A DNA stretch of 64,000 nucleotides from Eubacterium sp. (GCA_017406925.1 JAFQXO010000002.1:49071-113070), one strand, 5' to 3'. Positions 44,785 to 54,945 are shown, counted from the stretch's first letter. Made by a program: numbers and translations. The notes: generated by a model not told the origin, from the letters alone.

Positions 44785-46275
44785 TTACTCACTCAAAATC
44801 TTTTCCACTATATCTTTCATGCCATTAACTTCCACTACATCTTTATGAATGATGTCAGCGTTTCTTATTTCCTCGATGGCTTTTGGTATCTTAATATTTC
44901 CTATACGTGATAGTTCATCTACGAGTTCAAAATCACCCTTGGCATCGTATGCTGGATCAATAGCATTCATCACGCTTCTAGTAAACTTGAATGGACTAGC
45001 TGTCGAAGCGATAACTGTAACATTATCTGAAGGCACATCTGACTTAAACTTCTCAAACACGCGTCTTCCAACAGCAGTATGCGTATCCATAATATAACCT
45101 GTCTCTTCATAAAGTCTCTTTATGGCATCTGCAGTCTCTTCCTCTGTTGCAAAATTGCCATAGAAATCTTTTAGTTGTTCTCTCATCTCTGGAGTGATTT
45201 CATATTTTCCACCACTTGTGAGCTGATCCATAAATGCTTTGTTTGCCTCGGCATCCTCACCAGCAATCTTATAAATCAATCTCTCAAGGTTTGAAGAAAT
45301 CAAAATGTCCATCGATGGTGATGATGTGAGAATAAACTCACGATTTCTGTCATATTCTCCACTCGCGAAGAAATCAAACAAAACTTTATTTTCATTTGAT
45401 GCACAAACCAATTTGTCGATTGGGGCTCCAATACACTTCGCATAGTAAGCCGCCAAAATATTTCCAAAGTTTCCAGTAGGAACTACCACATTAATCTTTT
45501 CGCCTTCTCCTACCTTGCCTGCGGCAACAAGTTTAGCATACGCATAAACATAATATGCCACCTGAGGTATAAGACGTCCGATGTTAATAGAGTTCGCAGA
45601 CGAGAACTGATACCCCTTATCTGCAAGTTCTTTAGCAAGTTCCTTATCGCCGAAAATATTTTTAACACCCGTCTGCGCTTCGTCAAAGTTTCCTTCTATC
45701 GCCACAACATGAGTGTTATCTCCCTTTTGAGTTACCATCTGGCGCTCCTGAATAGGACTAACGCCGCCGTGCGGATAAAATACAATTATGTGAGTACCTT
45801 CCACTCCTGCAAAACCTGCGAGCGCAGCCTTACCTGTATCACCTGAAGTAGCAGTGAGAATAACAATATCGTTAGTAACTCCATTTTTCTTCGCTGAAGT
45901 TGTGAGTAAATGTGGCAAAATTTGAAGAGCCATATCCTTGAACGCAATAGTTGGTCCATGGAACAACTCTAAGAAATACGCCCCCTCAACTTCTGCAAGA
46001 GGCGCAATCTCTTCTGTGTCAAACTTCTCATCATACGCACGCTCGATACATGACTTCAACTCTTCTTCAGTAAAATCAGTAAAGAACAACTTCATAACTT
46101 CGTATGCGAGTTCTTGATATGTCATTTTTGACAACTCATCCATCGTCTTATCAAGACAAGGCATCTTCATAGGAACGAATAGTCCTCCATCGTCAGCCAA
46201 TCCCTTAAGTATAGCTTCAGACGCAGTAATACCCGCACCATCACTTCTAGTACTCTTAAATAATATCTCTTCCAT
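44785..46275 (-). CDS. thrC: Threonine synthase
   Basis: 496-residue PLP enzyme that converts O-phosphohomoserine to threonine. PLP lysine in GPTIAFKDMALQILPH, the ATSGDTGKAALAGFAG loop, and the IVFYPHGGVSPIQERQM region mark it as the long threonine synthase type. It lies 18 bases after leuD, within a group of leucine, threonine and branched-chain genes. Confidence 0.95.
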   Translation of the reverse strand: MEEILFKSTRSDGAGITASEAILKGLADDGGLFVPMKMPCLDKTMDELSKMTYQELAYEVMKLFFTDFTEEELKSCIERAYDEKFDTEEIAPLAEVEGAYFLELFHGPTIAFKDMALQILPHLLTTSAKKNGVTNDIVILTATSGDTGKAALAGFAGVEGTHIIVFYPHGGVSPIQERQMVTQKGDNTHVVAIEGNFDEAQTGVKNIFGDKELAKELADKGYQFSSANSINIGRLIPQVAYYVYAYAKLVAAGKVGEGEKINVVVPTGNFGNILAAYYAKCIGAPIDKLVCASNENKVLFDFFASGEYDRNREFILTSSPSMDILISSNLERLIYKIAGEDAEANKAFMDQLTSGGKYEITPEMREQLKDFYGNFATEEETADAIKRLYEETGYIMDTHTAVGRRVFEKFKSDVPSDNVTVIASTASPFKFTRSVMNAIDPAYDAKGDFELVDELSRIGNIKIPKAIEEIRNADIIHKDVVEVNGMKDIVEKILSE

Positions 46276-46293
46276 TTTTCTCTCTTCTATTCT

Positions 46294-46779
46294 TTATTGT
46301 GTTTGTATGTAATTCACAAGTCCGCCTGCAGCGATAATCTTCTGCATAAAATCTGGGAACGCCTGTCCCAAATATTTGCGATCCTTGGTGTGGTTGTAAA
46401 TCATTCCCTCATCAAAATCAACTTCCACATCATCTCCAGGACTGATGTCGTTTGCAGCCTCTGCACACTCGATGATTGGCAAGCCAATGTTAATGGCATT
46501 TCTATAAAAGATTCTCGCAAATGTGTCTGCAATAACGCAACTTACTCCTGATGCCTTGATGGCAATAGGTGCATGCTCTCTTGAAGAACCACATCCGAAG
46601 TTTTTATTTGCCACTATAATGTCTCCGTCAGAAACATTATCAGAAAACTCTTCATCGATGTCTTCCATACAATGCTTTGCTAATTCGTCTGGATCTGCGG
46701 TGTTCAGATATCTTGCCGGAATAATAACATCCGTATCCACATTGTCTCCATACTTAAAAACTTTTCCCCTTGCTTTCAT
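46294..46779 (-). CDS. leuD: 3-isopropylmalate dehydratase small subunit
   Basis: 161 residues with the swivel-domain motifs [18 protein letters not shown] and the [20 protein letters not shown] signature. It forms an aconitase-like isomerase with LeuC, converting 2- to 3-isopropylmalate. It lies 12 bases after leuC. The short-form family also includes homoaconitases and citramalate isomerases, but the leuC partner and the ilv genes argue for leucine synthesis. Confidence 0.93.
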   Translation of the reverse strand: MKARGKVFKYGDNVDTDVIIPARYLNTADPDELAKHCMEDIDEEFSDNVSDGDIIVANKNFGCGSSREHAPIAIKASGVSCVIADTFARIFYRNAINIGLPIIECAEAANDISPGDDVEVDFDEGMIYNHTKDRKYLGQAFPDFMQKIIAAGGLVNYIQTQ

Positions 46780-46791
46780 AATACTACCCCC

Positions 46792-48057
46792 TTAAAGACC
46801 AAGTTCGTTAGGTCCTGATATCTGGCCAGTCACCGCACTGCTTGCCGCAACAGCTGGCGAAGCCAAATAAACTTCTGATTCTGGATCGCCCATTCGACCC
46901 ACAAAATTTCGGTTAGTTGTAGCCACAGCTTTTTCACCCTTTGCGAGGATACCCATATGTCCTCCGAGACAAGGTCCACACGTTGGTGTACTTACGGCAC
47001 AACCAGCCTCGATGAATGTCTTCAGTATTCCTTCCTCGATACACTGCATATAAACTTCTTGTGTAGCAGGGAAGACGATACATCTAACTCCATCTTTAAC
47101 CTTTTTATCCTTTAGGATGCTTGCTGCAATACGCATATCTTCTATACGACCATTAGTACATGATCCGATAACTACCTGATCAATCTTCACTTCTCCAACA
47201 TCGTCAATCGTTCTTGTGTTTTCAGGGAGATGTGGAAATGATACTGTAGGCTTAATTGTTGACAAGTCAATGTCATACTCTGCCACGTATTCTGCATCCT
47301 CATCTGGTTCATAAATTTCATACTCTTTATCAGAGTGTTCTTTCATATATTCAATAGTCTTGTCATCGACTATAAATATTCCATTTTTACCACCTGCTTC
47401 GATAGCCATATTGGCCATTGCGAAACGGTCGTCCATACTAAGTTCATTGACTCCGTCACCCACAAACTCCATCGACTGATATCTAGCGCCATCAACGCCT
47501 ATCATTCCGATAATGTGTAGGATGACATCTTTGCCACTAACCCACTTCTGTGGCTTTCCTATGAGATTGAACTTGATAGCCTCAGGTACTTTAAACCACG
47601 CCTGGCCTGTCGCCATTCCAGCTGCCATATCAGTACTTCCGACACCTGTCGAGAAAGCGCCGAGTGCTCCATATGTACATGTATGTGAGTCAGCACCGAT
47701 AACAACATCGCCGGCCACTACCAAGCCCTTCTCCGGAAGAAGCGCATGCTCTATGCCAACGCGTCCAGTTTCGAAGTAGTTAGTAATCTCCTGTGCGTTC
47801 GCAAAATCTTTAACCGTCTTGTATAGTTCTGCTGACTTAATATCTTTATTAGGTGTGAAATGATCTGGAACTAAAGCTATTTTGTCCTTGCAAAATACAC
47901 AATCAACGTTCATTTTTTCCATCTCGCCGATTGCAACAGGCGCTGTAACATCATTGCCGAGCACCAAATCAAGATCAGCCATAATTAGCTGACCTGCCTC
48001 GACTGATTCCAGTCCTGCATGCTTTGCAAGTATTTTTTGTGTCATTGTCATTCCCAT
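46792..48057 (-). CDS. leuC: 3-isopropylmalate dehydratase large subunit
   Basis: 421 residues, the short archaeal-type subunit. Three iron-sulfur cluster cysteines lie in VIGSCTNGR and [11 protein letters not shown]. It has the [27 protein letters not shown] substrate loop. SD AAGGAG precedes the ATG at 48057 by 8 bases. tRNA-Ser (CGA) lies 28 bases upstream on the same strand, so leuC may be transcribed with it. Confidence 0.94.
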   Translation of the reverse strand: MGMTMTQKILAKHAGLESVEAGQLIMADLDLVLGNDVTAPVAIGEMEKMNVDCVFCKDKIALVPDHFTPNKDIKSAELYKTVKDFANAQEITNYFETGRVGIEHALLPEKGLVVAGDVVIGADSHTCTYGALGAFSTGVGSTDMAAGMATGQAWFKVPEAIKFNLIGKPQKWVSGKDVILHIIGMIGVDGARYQSMEFVGDGVNELSMDDRFAMANMAIEAGGKNGIFIVDDKTIEYMKEHSDKEYEIYEPDEDAEYVAEYDIDLSTIKPTVSFPHLPENTRTIDDVGEVKIDQVVIGSCTNGRIEDMRIAASILKDKKVKDGVRCIVFPATQEVYMQCIEEGILKTFIEAGCAVSTPTCGPCLGGHMGILAKGEKAVATTNRNFVGRMGDPESEVYLASPAVAASSAVTGQISGPNELGL

Positions 48058-48085
48058 AAATAATGCTCCTTATACTTTTATAAAC

Positions 48086-48171
48086 GGAGAAGGTGGGATT
48101 CGAACCCACGTGCCCAAAAAGGACAACCGCATTTCGAGTGCGGCTCGTTATGACCACTTCGATACTTCTCC
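48086..48171 (-). tRNA. tRNA-Ser (anticodon CGA)
   Basis: The minus strand folds as a class II tRNA: acceptor GGAGAAG with CTTCTCC, anticodon stem GCCGCA with TGCGGT around CTCGAAA, giving anticodon CGA, a long variable arm (TGTCCTTTTTGGGCA) and a T arm GTGGGTTCGAATCCCAC. The 3' CCA is not encoded. CGA reads UCG serine codons. Confidence 0.96.
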
Positions 48172-48185
48172 AAACAACATTAAAT

Positions 48186-48214
48186 ATTTTGCCACACTTG
48201 AGTGGCATTTTCAA
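48186..48214 (-). promoter_or_regulatory. Candidate promoter of tRNA-Ser
   Basis: On the minus strand TTGAAA (48209-48214) and CAAAAT (48186-48191), 17-base spacer. Its spacer is nearly all an inverted repeat (TGCCAC and GTGGCA, 48190-48207). This could instead be a poor terminator for the STAS gene. Confidence 0.5.
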
Positions 48215-48218
48215 TCGA

Positions 48219-49397
48219 CTAAATCTTAAGATCGTCTATATTATTTACTATTTCGATAATGCGTTCTTTACATGTCTCAATAAGCTTCTGACCTTGTTCA
48301 GTATCTGATTCACGTCTGATACTTCTACGCATTATACGGACGAGGCCAATGAGTTCTGCTTTCATCGAAACTTCCTCTATTCGCGCATCGTCATCTGTGT
48401 CTAGATAGTATTCAAGTGATTTTCTCCAAATATCTTTGGTCACATCATATGAAATGCCGATAAAATCTTCGACTTTTTTAGGATCTACGATTCCAAAGCC
48501 CACATATGCATTGTACATTGATGCAAGTTCAAAAATAGGATCGCCTAGACATAGTGTATCCATGTCAATCAAAAGCGCCTCATCGTTTTGCATCATGATA
48601 TTCTTAAGATGGAAATCGCCGTGCATAAGGTTAGTAGACTCTTCCACATCTTCAACCATCTTCAACAACTTTTCGTATGTTTCAGTAGGCAAATACTCTT
48701 CCAAAAACTTAACCCAACCAATAACAACTTCTTTTTCGTTAGGCATCTCACCCTCTTTCAAAGTAGTATCATGAATCTGTTTTAGAAGATTGGCCGACAT
48801 TTTAACATACTTATCAAAATTGTCGCTGTCTTTTACAATAAGCTTGGCAAAAGATTCAGCATTTAAAAGTTCAAATACTGAGCCATAACCATCGCCAACT
48901 TTAACTACATCGTAAGGTATCGCTGTAGGGACTCCGAGCACGAATGCCTTACGCGCAAGTTCACGTTCTCTATGAATCTCTGGTAATGAGTCAGGGTTCT
49001 TATAAACCTTGATGATAGTCTCAGGATCAATACGATAAACTTTACCATTTGATCCTTGTCCTATAACTTCACATCCCTCTACATCAAACTTGCGGTACGC
49101 TTTTTTTATTGTCATCATCTCTGAGAATCCAGTCATCTCGAAAATCTCGTAGACATCTGAACTCACATTAATAATTTCAAATGTTGGTTCTGCTTTTCTT
49201 GTGCGAAGAACCACTCTCAATCCAGCACTAGAAATGTATTCCAGTTCTGATGCATCCATAGTAAGTGATCCATCTGGATTTTCTTCTCTGATAGCTTTTA
49301 GGGCGTTTTCCACATCTGTTGCATTAGTCGAATCTATGCGACCAGTAATATGAACGATAACTCCCCCATCTTTCACTTCGCCTCTTACATTAGCCAT
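48219..49397 (-). CDS. STAS domain fused to a phosphotransferase (APH-like kinase)
   Basis: 392 residues. Residues 1-100 are a STAS domain, with YISSAGLRVVL carrying the likely phospho-Ser (S56 or S57). About residues 105-392 form an aminoglycoside-phosphotransferase-like kinase: GQGSNGKVYRI, IIKVYK (Lys130), Brenner motif HGDFHLKN (259-266) and IDMD (277-280). It starts inside the end of the HD gene (8-base overlap). By inference the STAS domain is regulated by phosphorylation and the kinase part acts on a small molecule or protein; neither substrate is known. Confidence 0.82.
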   Translation of the reverse strand: MANVRGEVKDGGVIVHITGRIDSTNATDVENALKAIREENPDGSLTMDASELEYISSAGLRVVLRTRKAEPTFEIINVSSDVYEIFEMTGFSEMMTIKKAYRKFDVEGCEVIGQGSNGKVYRIDPETIIKVYKNPDSLPEIHRERELARKAFVLGVPTAIPYDVVKVGDGYGSVFELLNAESFAKLIVKDSDNFDKYVKMSANLLKQIHDTTLKEGEMPNEKEVVIGWVKFLEEYLPTETYEKLLKMVEDVEESTNLMHGDFHLKNIMMQNDEALLIDMDTLCLGDPIFELASMYNAYVGFGIVDPKKVEDFIGISYDVTKDIWRKSLEYYLDTDDDARIEEVSMKAELIGLVRIMRRSIRRESDTEQGQKLIETCKERIIEIVNNIDDLKI

Positions 49398-49968
49398 TTA
49401 TTTCACTCTCCTTAAAAATAATTGATAATAGTTGTGTATATTCTATATAAGATAAAGTATCCTTCAAATCCGAAAGGTACTCTGCAATCGTCTCGTAGTA
49501 CCACTGTTGCTTCTTGGCATCTTTTTGGTTAAATGTATCCCACATTCTCTCACCATACTTTTCATGAAGTATATACAGCGATCTGATATTCGATAGTTTA
49601 TCCGCCATCCACAAAACTTTAACTCCAGGATCTGTCGCATTTTTCAAAAACTCTAACGACTCTTCCTTTCGAATTTGCCATGTCTCTTCTGGTGGCAAAT
49701 CTGGTCTCTTATTCTCCGTTTCAGACGAGACAAGTTTAGCAACGCGCTCACCAAATCTTTCTTTAATCTCTTCATTGGTGGTATCTGTGTCTTCTACAGT
49801 ATCATGCAGCAAAGCCGCAATGAGCACTTCCTCGTCATCCGTCATCTTACTAGCAATAGTTGCCACTTCGAGCGGATGCATAATATACGGAATGCTTTCA
49901 CGCCTTCGTACCTGGCCACTATGACGTTCAGTTGCGAACTCTATCGCTTCATCTAACTTTTTACTCAT
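49390..49968 (-). CDS. HD-domain hydrolase of the RelA/SpoT type (small alarmone hydrolase-like)
   Basis: 192 residues with the MESH1/RelA-HD pattern: ATERHSGQVRRRESIPYIMHPLEVA (His31), AALLHDTVEDT (His55, Asp56) and WMADKLSNIRS (Asp123), the four metal ligands, then SDLKD. The (p)ppGpp synthetase domain is absent. Likely function is hydrolysis of a ppGpp-like alarmone. It lies 9 bases after the SpoIIE gene and overlaps the STAS gene. Confidence 0.8.
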   Translation of the reverse strand: MSKKLDEAIEFATERHSGQVRRRESIPYIMHPLEVATIASKMTDDEEVLIAALLHDTVEDTDTTNEEIKERFGERVAKLVSSETENKRPDLPPEETWQIRKEESLEFLKNATDPGVKVLWMADKLSNIRSLYILHEKYGERMWDTFNQKDAKKQQWYYETIAEYLSDLKDTLSYIEYTQLLSIIFKESEING

Positions 49969-49977
49969 CCATAACTC

Positions 49978-51870
49978 CTAATCTAAAACCTTACTGATTG
50001 TAAGGATATTTTTACCATCCTCATATTTGTAAGTGACTTTGTCCATAGTCTGAAGAACCATATGTATTCCTAAGCCACCAATCTTCCTTTCCTCAGCAGA
50101 AAGAGAAATATCTGGTTGCTCATTCTCGAGTGGATCAAACGGCATGCCTGAATCAGTAAACTTGACACGCACTTCGTTCATTTCTGGAACATACTTCACA
50201 GCTACTGTGATTTCTCCAACATGAGTACCGTATGCGTAATTGCAAACATTGACAAAAATCTCCTCAAGCGCGACTGTCATCTGCATTACATACTTTGGTG
50301 ATGCCTTCACAATGGCAAGCTGACTCTCAAGATACTCAACAGCCTCCGCAAGATGTGCATCTGTTGCTATAAAAGTTTTCTCTTCATAAACTAAAGTCTT
50401 TAAATAATCATTCATCTTAAACATAAGCATTGTTATATCATCAAACTGCTCTGCCTCTCCCGCAAACTCAGACACATCAGCCCTGAGACCTTTTAGAGTC
50501 TCTGTGGCGGTCATTCCTTTGTGCGCATTCAAATAGTTCATCATACGCTCAGTGCCATACAGTTCGTTGTTTTCATTATTAGCTTCAGTAACACCGTCCG
50601 TGTAAATCAAAAGCTCATCGCCAGGCTCAAGTTTAGTATTGAAATTGTCATACTGTAGTCCATCCATTCCGGCAAGAACAAATCCTGGTTTTCCATTATG
50701 TATTTCGAAATCTTTGTCTTTCTTTCTTATGATTGGTGGGTTGTGTCCTGCATTGGTGTAAACCACTCCACCATCTGTAAGATCTATAACTGCCATCCAC
50801 GCTGTTACGAAAAGTCCTTCCTCATTGCTTTCAGCAAGCATCTTGTTAGTTCTGGTAAACACCTCACCTGGAGAAAGATCAATCTCTGCATGGTTCTTAA
50901 TCAGTGTTCTAGTGATGACCATAACCATTGCCGCAGGGATACCCTTACCAGAAACATCTCCGATGACGACGGCAATATGTGTCTCATCTATCATAAAGAA
51001 ATCATAGAAATCTCCACCTACTTCCTTCGCCGGCTCCATAATTGCATAAAGATCAAACTCGGAATACTTTGGAAAAGGTGGAAATGTATTTGGTAAAATA
51101 TTTGCTTGAATGCTATTTGCAAGATTTAATTCAGAATGAATGCGTTCGTTGTTTCTTGTAATTTTGGCTTCGTCTAATATCATACGACGACCTCTGTTGG
51201 CAACATTCACACAAACAAACGCAACAATTGCAAATATTATAATACTAGGCAAATATCCTGATACTAATTCATCTTTTAAAAATGTAGTTGGATGAGGAAA
51301 TACATTTCTAACTGAATCATCCATCTCGCCTATGATTTTAATCATAGATCCTTTAGGTGGCATGATATTGTTAACGTCAAGCCATCCATACATAGTGGAT
51401 GTTACAGTACCAATCCCCATTAAGATGCCTGTAATCACGGATATAAAAATCGTCAACTTATTCGAATAATACAGAATAGATAGAATGGTTGGTATTACCA
51501 TAAACATCACTACTGCATAATTCACATAACCATATAAAATGGCACAATTTATAACCAAGCATGCTAAAAGCATAACCTTTACAAAGCGTCTTCTTCCTTT
51601 AAAAACCGAGTTGATAATAGCTGGCACTAAACAGAAAACAGCTGTTGTTAACACGATATAATCTATTGAAACGGTATCATCAGTCAACTCGATAATTCTA
51701 ACCTGATGAAGTATATAAATAACAATACTTGCCAAAAACAAAAGTATATCAATAAGGCCAATTACGTTATTGGCCAATACCTCATTTGTATAGAAAATAT
51801 CATCAGACTGAAGCCGATTCATCAGCCAATCATAGAATTTGGTTCTACGTTCTTCGTTTTTTTCATTCAT
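49978..51870 (-). CDS. Membrane SpoIIE-type PP2C phosphatase fused to an RsbW-like ATPase
   Basis: 630 residues: N-terminal membrane region of about six helices (33-225, in two groups with a loop at about 155-205), a short coiled coil (230-258), a PP2C (SpoIIE) phosphatase with GGDFYD at 285-290, GDVSGKG at 304-310 and LLIYTDGVTEA near 430, then an RsbW-like HATPase domain (about 495-630) with ALEEIFVNVCNYA, FTDSGMPFDP and GGLGIHMV. It unites a phosphatase and an anti-sigma-type kinase. The STAS protein encoded next to it is the natural substrate for both. Confidence 0.87.
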   Translation of the reverse strand: MNEKNEERRTKFYDWLMNRLQSDDIFYTNEVLANNVIGLIDILLFLASIVIYILHQVRIIELTDDTVSIDYIVLTTAVFCLVPAIINSVFKGRRRFVKVMLLACLVINCAILYGYVNYAVVMFMVIPTILSILYYSNKLTIFISVITGILMGIGTVTSTMYGWLDVNNIMPPKGSMIKIIGEMDDSVRNVFPHPTTFLKDELVSGYLPSIIIFAIVAFVCVNVANRGRRMILDEAKITRNNERIHSELNLANSIQANILPNTFPPFPKYSEFDLYAIMEPAKEVGGDFYDFFMIDETHIAVVIGDVSGKGIPAAMVMVITRTLIKNHAEIDLSPGEVFTRTNKMLAESNEEGLFVTAWMAVIDLTDGGVVYTNAGHNPPIIRKKDKDFEIHNGKPGFVLAGMDGLQYDNFNTKLEPGDELLIYTDGVTEANNENNELYGTERMMNYLNAHKGMTATETLKGLRADVSEFAGEAEQFDDITMLMFKMNDYLKTLVYEEKTFIATDAHLAEAVEYLESQLAIVKASPKYVMQMTVALEEIFVNVCNYAYGTHVGEITVAVKYVPEMNEVRVKFTDSGMPFDPLENEQPDISLSAEERKIGGLGIHMVLQTMDKVTYKYEDGKNILTISKVLD

Positions 51871-51878
51871 AGAGAATA

Positions 51879-52358
51879 TTATACTTTAAATCCACTCACA
51901 TTTAAAGCAAAAACAAGCAAATATCCACTAAAAATGAACACTCCTAGCGGTATTTGTCTAAAAGTCTTCTCTAGGCATATTCGCTCTAAAATTACATCTA
52001 TCACACACACTACTCCACCTAACAATAAAACCCACATACATTCCCAAAATCCAAGCGTTATTACTAATGCCAGGGCAATCTTAACATCTGCTCCACCTAA
52101 CATTTTCCCTTCTCTAAATCGCTTAGAATCAAGTTTTTCCATAGCATAATCGGCCATAAAATATACTAGCACTAAAATCGCACATATAACTCCTCTTTTC
52201 AGCAATTCATATAGACTTAAATCAATCAAAATCAATTTCATAAAAGCCATCAGCAAGATCATTGCAATTGTACTATTCTTCACTTTAAAACATCTATAAT
52301 CCATCACCGCTATCACGCCAAGAATACCCAACAGCAATAAGTCACATATCCAAACTAT
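51879..52358 (-). CDS. Prepilin peptidase (A24 family), non-canonical start
   Basis: About 159 residues with four or more membrane helices and the two aspartates of the A24 family: D in AVMDYRCFKVKN and D in GGADVKIALAL. It matches TadV/CpaA-type peptidases that process pilin or pseudopilin leaders. The first TTG is at 52337, but the good SD (AAGGAGG) sits at 52366-52370 and suggests a start at ATA (52358) or ATT (52361), which would complete the first helix. No pilin or secretion ATPase gene is in the window. It precedes the SpoIIE gene by 8 bases. Confidence 0.72.
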   Translation of the reverse strand: MVWICDLLLLGILGVIAVMDYRCFKVKNSTIAMILLMAFMKLILIDLSLYELLKRGVICAILVLVYFMADYAMEKLDSKRFREGKMLGGADVKIALALVITLGFWECMWVLLLGGVVCVIDVILERICLEKTFRQIPLGVFIFSGYLLVFALNVSGFKV

Positions 52359-52377
52359 AATTACACCTCCTTACAAC

Positions 52378-52415
52378 AAAAACGAGCCAGGTCTTCATAC
52401 GAAAACCTGACTCGT
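52378..52415 (-). terminator. ilvC terminator
   Basis: ACGAGTCAGGT and ACCTGGCTCGT (minus strand) form an 11-base-pair stem with G-T pairs around a 14-base loop, followed by TTTTTGTTG. It separates ilvC from the prepilin peptidase gene. Confidence 0.88.
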
Positions 52416-52440
52416 GGTGATTCAATATTCAACTATATGA

Positions 52441-53484
<1,044 letters not shown>

Positions 53485-53982
53485 CTAATTTAAATTTTTA
53501 ACATTACCTCTGTTCAAGCCAGTCATACCTGCGTGAGCCATCTCAATAATCTCATAACCATCGAGAAGATCCACGAAAGCCTGAACCTTTGAAAGTGCGC
53601 CAGTGATCTCAATCATAAGAGACTCTGGAGCCACATCTACGATATTTGCTCTAAAGATGTCCGCTGTAGTCATTACTTGCTGTCTCTGTTCTGGCAAAAC
53701 CTTAACCTTAATGAGATAAAGGTCACGTACCACAGAAGTTCCAGGCTTAAGCACATCTACGCTCTTAACATCCTCTAATTTCTTAATTTGACTAATAATC
53801 TGAACTGCGTCATCATCGTCACACTTGACTGCGATAGTCATTCTAGAAAACTTAGGGTCTTCTGTCTCACCTACTGTCAAACTATCGATGTTGTACGCTC
53901 TTCTAGTAAACAAACCGGCTACTCTTGTAAGAATACCTGCTGTATTGTTCACTAGAACAGATAATACATAAATATTATTCAT
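53485..53982 (-). CDS. ilvH: Acetolactate synthase small subunit
   Basis: 165 residues: N-terminal ACT domain (YVLSVLVNNTAGILTRVAGLFTRRAYNIDSLTVGETED) and a second ACT-like half. It regulates the large subunit, giving valine feedback. The large subunit gene is not adjacent; it must be elsewhere. It is the first gene of the ilvH-ilvC unit and has a promoter at 54018-54046 inside a long inverted repeat. Confidence 0.94.
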   Translation of the reverse strand: MNNIYVLSVLVNNTAGILTRVAGLFTRRAYNIDSLTVGETEDPKFSRMTIAVKCDDDDAVQIISQIKKLEDVKSVDVLKPGTSVVRDLYLIKVKVLPEQRQQVMTTADIFRANIVDVAPESLMIEITGALSKVQAFVDLLDGYEIIEMAHAGMTGLNRGNVKNLN

Positions 53983-54017
53983 GAGAACACCTCATTTCTT
54001 TAAAAATACCAAAAATT

Positions 54018-54070
54018 ATAATAGCACAAATCCGCCTATTTAACAATTGCAAAAGGGATTTGTGCTATTA
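54018..54070 (-). promoter_or_regulatory. ilvH promoter inside a perfect 15-base inverted repeat
   Basis: On the minus strand TTGTTA (54041-54046) and TATTAT (54018-54023) with a 17-base spacer. A perfect 15-base inverted repeat (54019-54033 with 54056-54070; 22-base gap) overlaps the -10 and reaches past the -35. It could be an operator for a branched-chain or nutrient regulator, or a hairpin on one transcript. Confidence 0.6.
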
Positions 54071-54085
54071 CTATTTTTATAAATA

Positions 54086-54114
54086 TTGAAAAACTTCTCG
54101 TTGATTAGTATAAT
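54086..54114 (+). promoter_or_regulatory. tRNA-Thr promoter
   Basis: TTGAAA (54086-54091) and TATAAT (54109-54114) with a 17-base spacer, ending 9 bases before the tRNA 5' end. Confidence 0.9.
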
Positions 54115-54123
54115 CTTAACGAT

Positions 54124-54196
54124 GCTGCTATAGCTCAGTAGGTAGAGCGCCACCATGGTAAGGTGGAGGTCATGGGTTCAAGTCCCATTAGCAGCT
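54124..54196 (+). tRNA. tRNA-Thr (anticodon GGT)
   Basis: Acceptor GCTGCTA with TAGCAGC, D arm TAGCTCAGTAGGTAGAGC, anticodon stem CCACC with GGTGG around ATGGTAA (anticodon GGT), T arm CATGGGTTCAAGTCCCATT in part, discriminator T. CCA is not encoded. A nine-T run begins at the discriminator base and probably ends the transcript. Confidence 0.96.
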
Positions 54197-54216
54197 TTTT
54201 TTTTGCCGAAGGCAAT

Positions 54217-54945
54217 TTATTTCTCATATTTCTGCATATACTCTTTCTTGTAAGGTGTGATAAGCCAGTTAACTGCTGAGAACTTATATACGAATCTTAC
54301 AATTATCAGAAGTGATAGCATCAAGTAGAACATTTTGAATTTGTCTGTGCCAATGCTGTTAAGTGTCATAACGAGCATAACCACTCCGAATATCGATGAA
54401 AGACCTCCAACTACTAGTGTTACAAAGTAAGGTGCCTTCCAGAATGAACCTTCCTTGTTCGTTCCGAATCGAGGAACTGCCAAAAATCCCGTGAGGAAAT
54501 TCTCAAGCATAAAGAATAACATCAGAAGCATTATAACTCCCACCGCTATCGTTCCGTTAACTCCGAACATATCTGTAATCTCAGGTTCGATATTCCAACG
54601 ACATTTAAAGAATATTAACATTGTAGCCAAATCTACCACTATCGTGTAATAATGAATCTTTCCATACAATGTAGTCTTTACTTGAATCAATGCGTAAATG
54701 GCTACCGCCACCAAAATCGCCCAAATCAAGAATGGATATACCATAAAACCAACCACTGGATCATCTGGTAATTCTTTAACCAAATCTTCTGGTCTAAATA
54801 GCTCAATCTGTTCATTGAATAGTGCTATAAAACTTCCAAAATATAATGCCATTGTAAAGAACGCAAAGAAAATCGTAAACACTGGTCTTCGAAGCGTTGC
54901 TTTATTGATTTTTCTTGTTCTAAATAGCAATAAGTCTAAATTCAT
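54217..54945 (-). CDS. Hypothetical multi-pass membrane protein
   Basis: 242 residues with about six hydrophobic helices (20-45, 67-88, 98-115, 130-152, 170-192, 195-214) and a basic C-terminus. No family is recognised. It lies 70 bases after the beta-helix gene on the same strand and may belong to that unit. The stop lies 20 bases from the tRNA-Thr 3' end, and no clear terminator is seen between them. Confidence 0.72.
   Translation of the reverse strand: MNLDLLLFRTRKINKATLRRPVFTIFFAFFTMALYFGSFIALFNEQIELFRPEDLVKELPDDPVVGFMVYPFLIWAILVAVAIYALIQVKTTLYGKIHYYTIVVDLATMLIFFKCRWNIEPEITDMFGVNGTIAVGVIMLLMLFFMLENFLTGFLAVPRFGTNKEGSFWKAPYFVTLVVGGLSSIFGVVMLVMTLNSIGTDKFKMFYLMLSLLIIVRFVYKFSAVNWLITPYKKEYMQKYEK

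Noticed and set aside
48186-48209. TGCCAC/GTGGCA as terminator of the STAS gene
   Set aside because: It is not followed by a T run; the same bases fit a tRNA promoter.
54196-54213. Terminator of the membrane gene at 54217
   Set aside because: On the minus strand the TTGCCTTCGGCAA stem is followed by A, not T; the T run belongs to tRNA-Thr on the plus strand.
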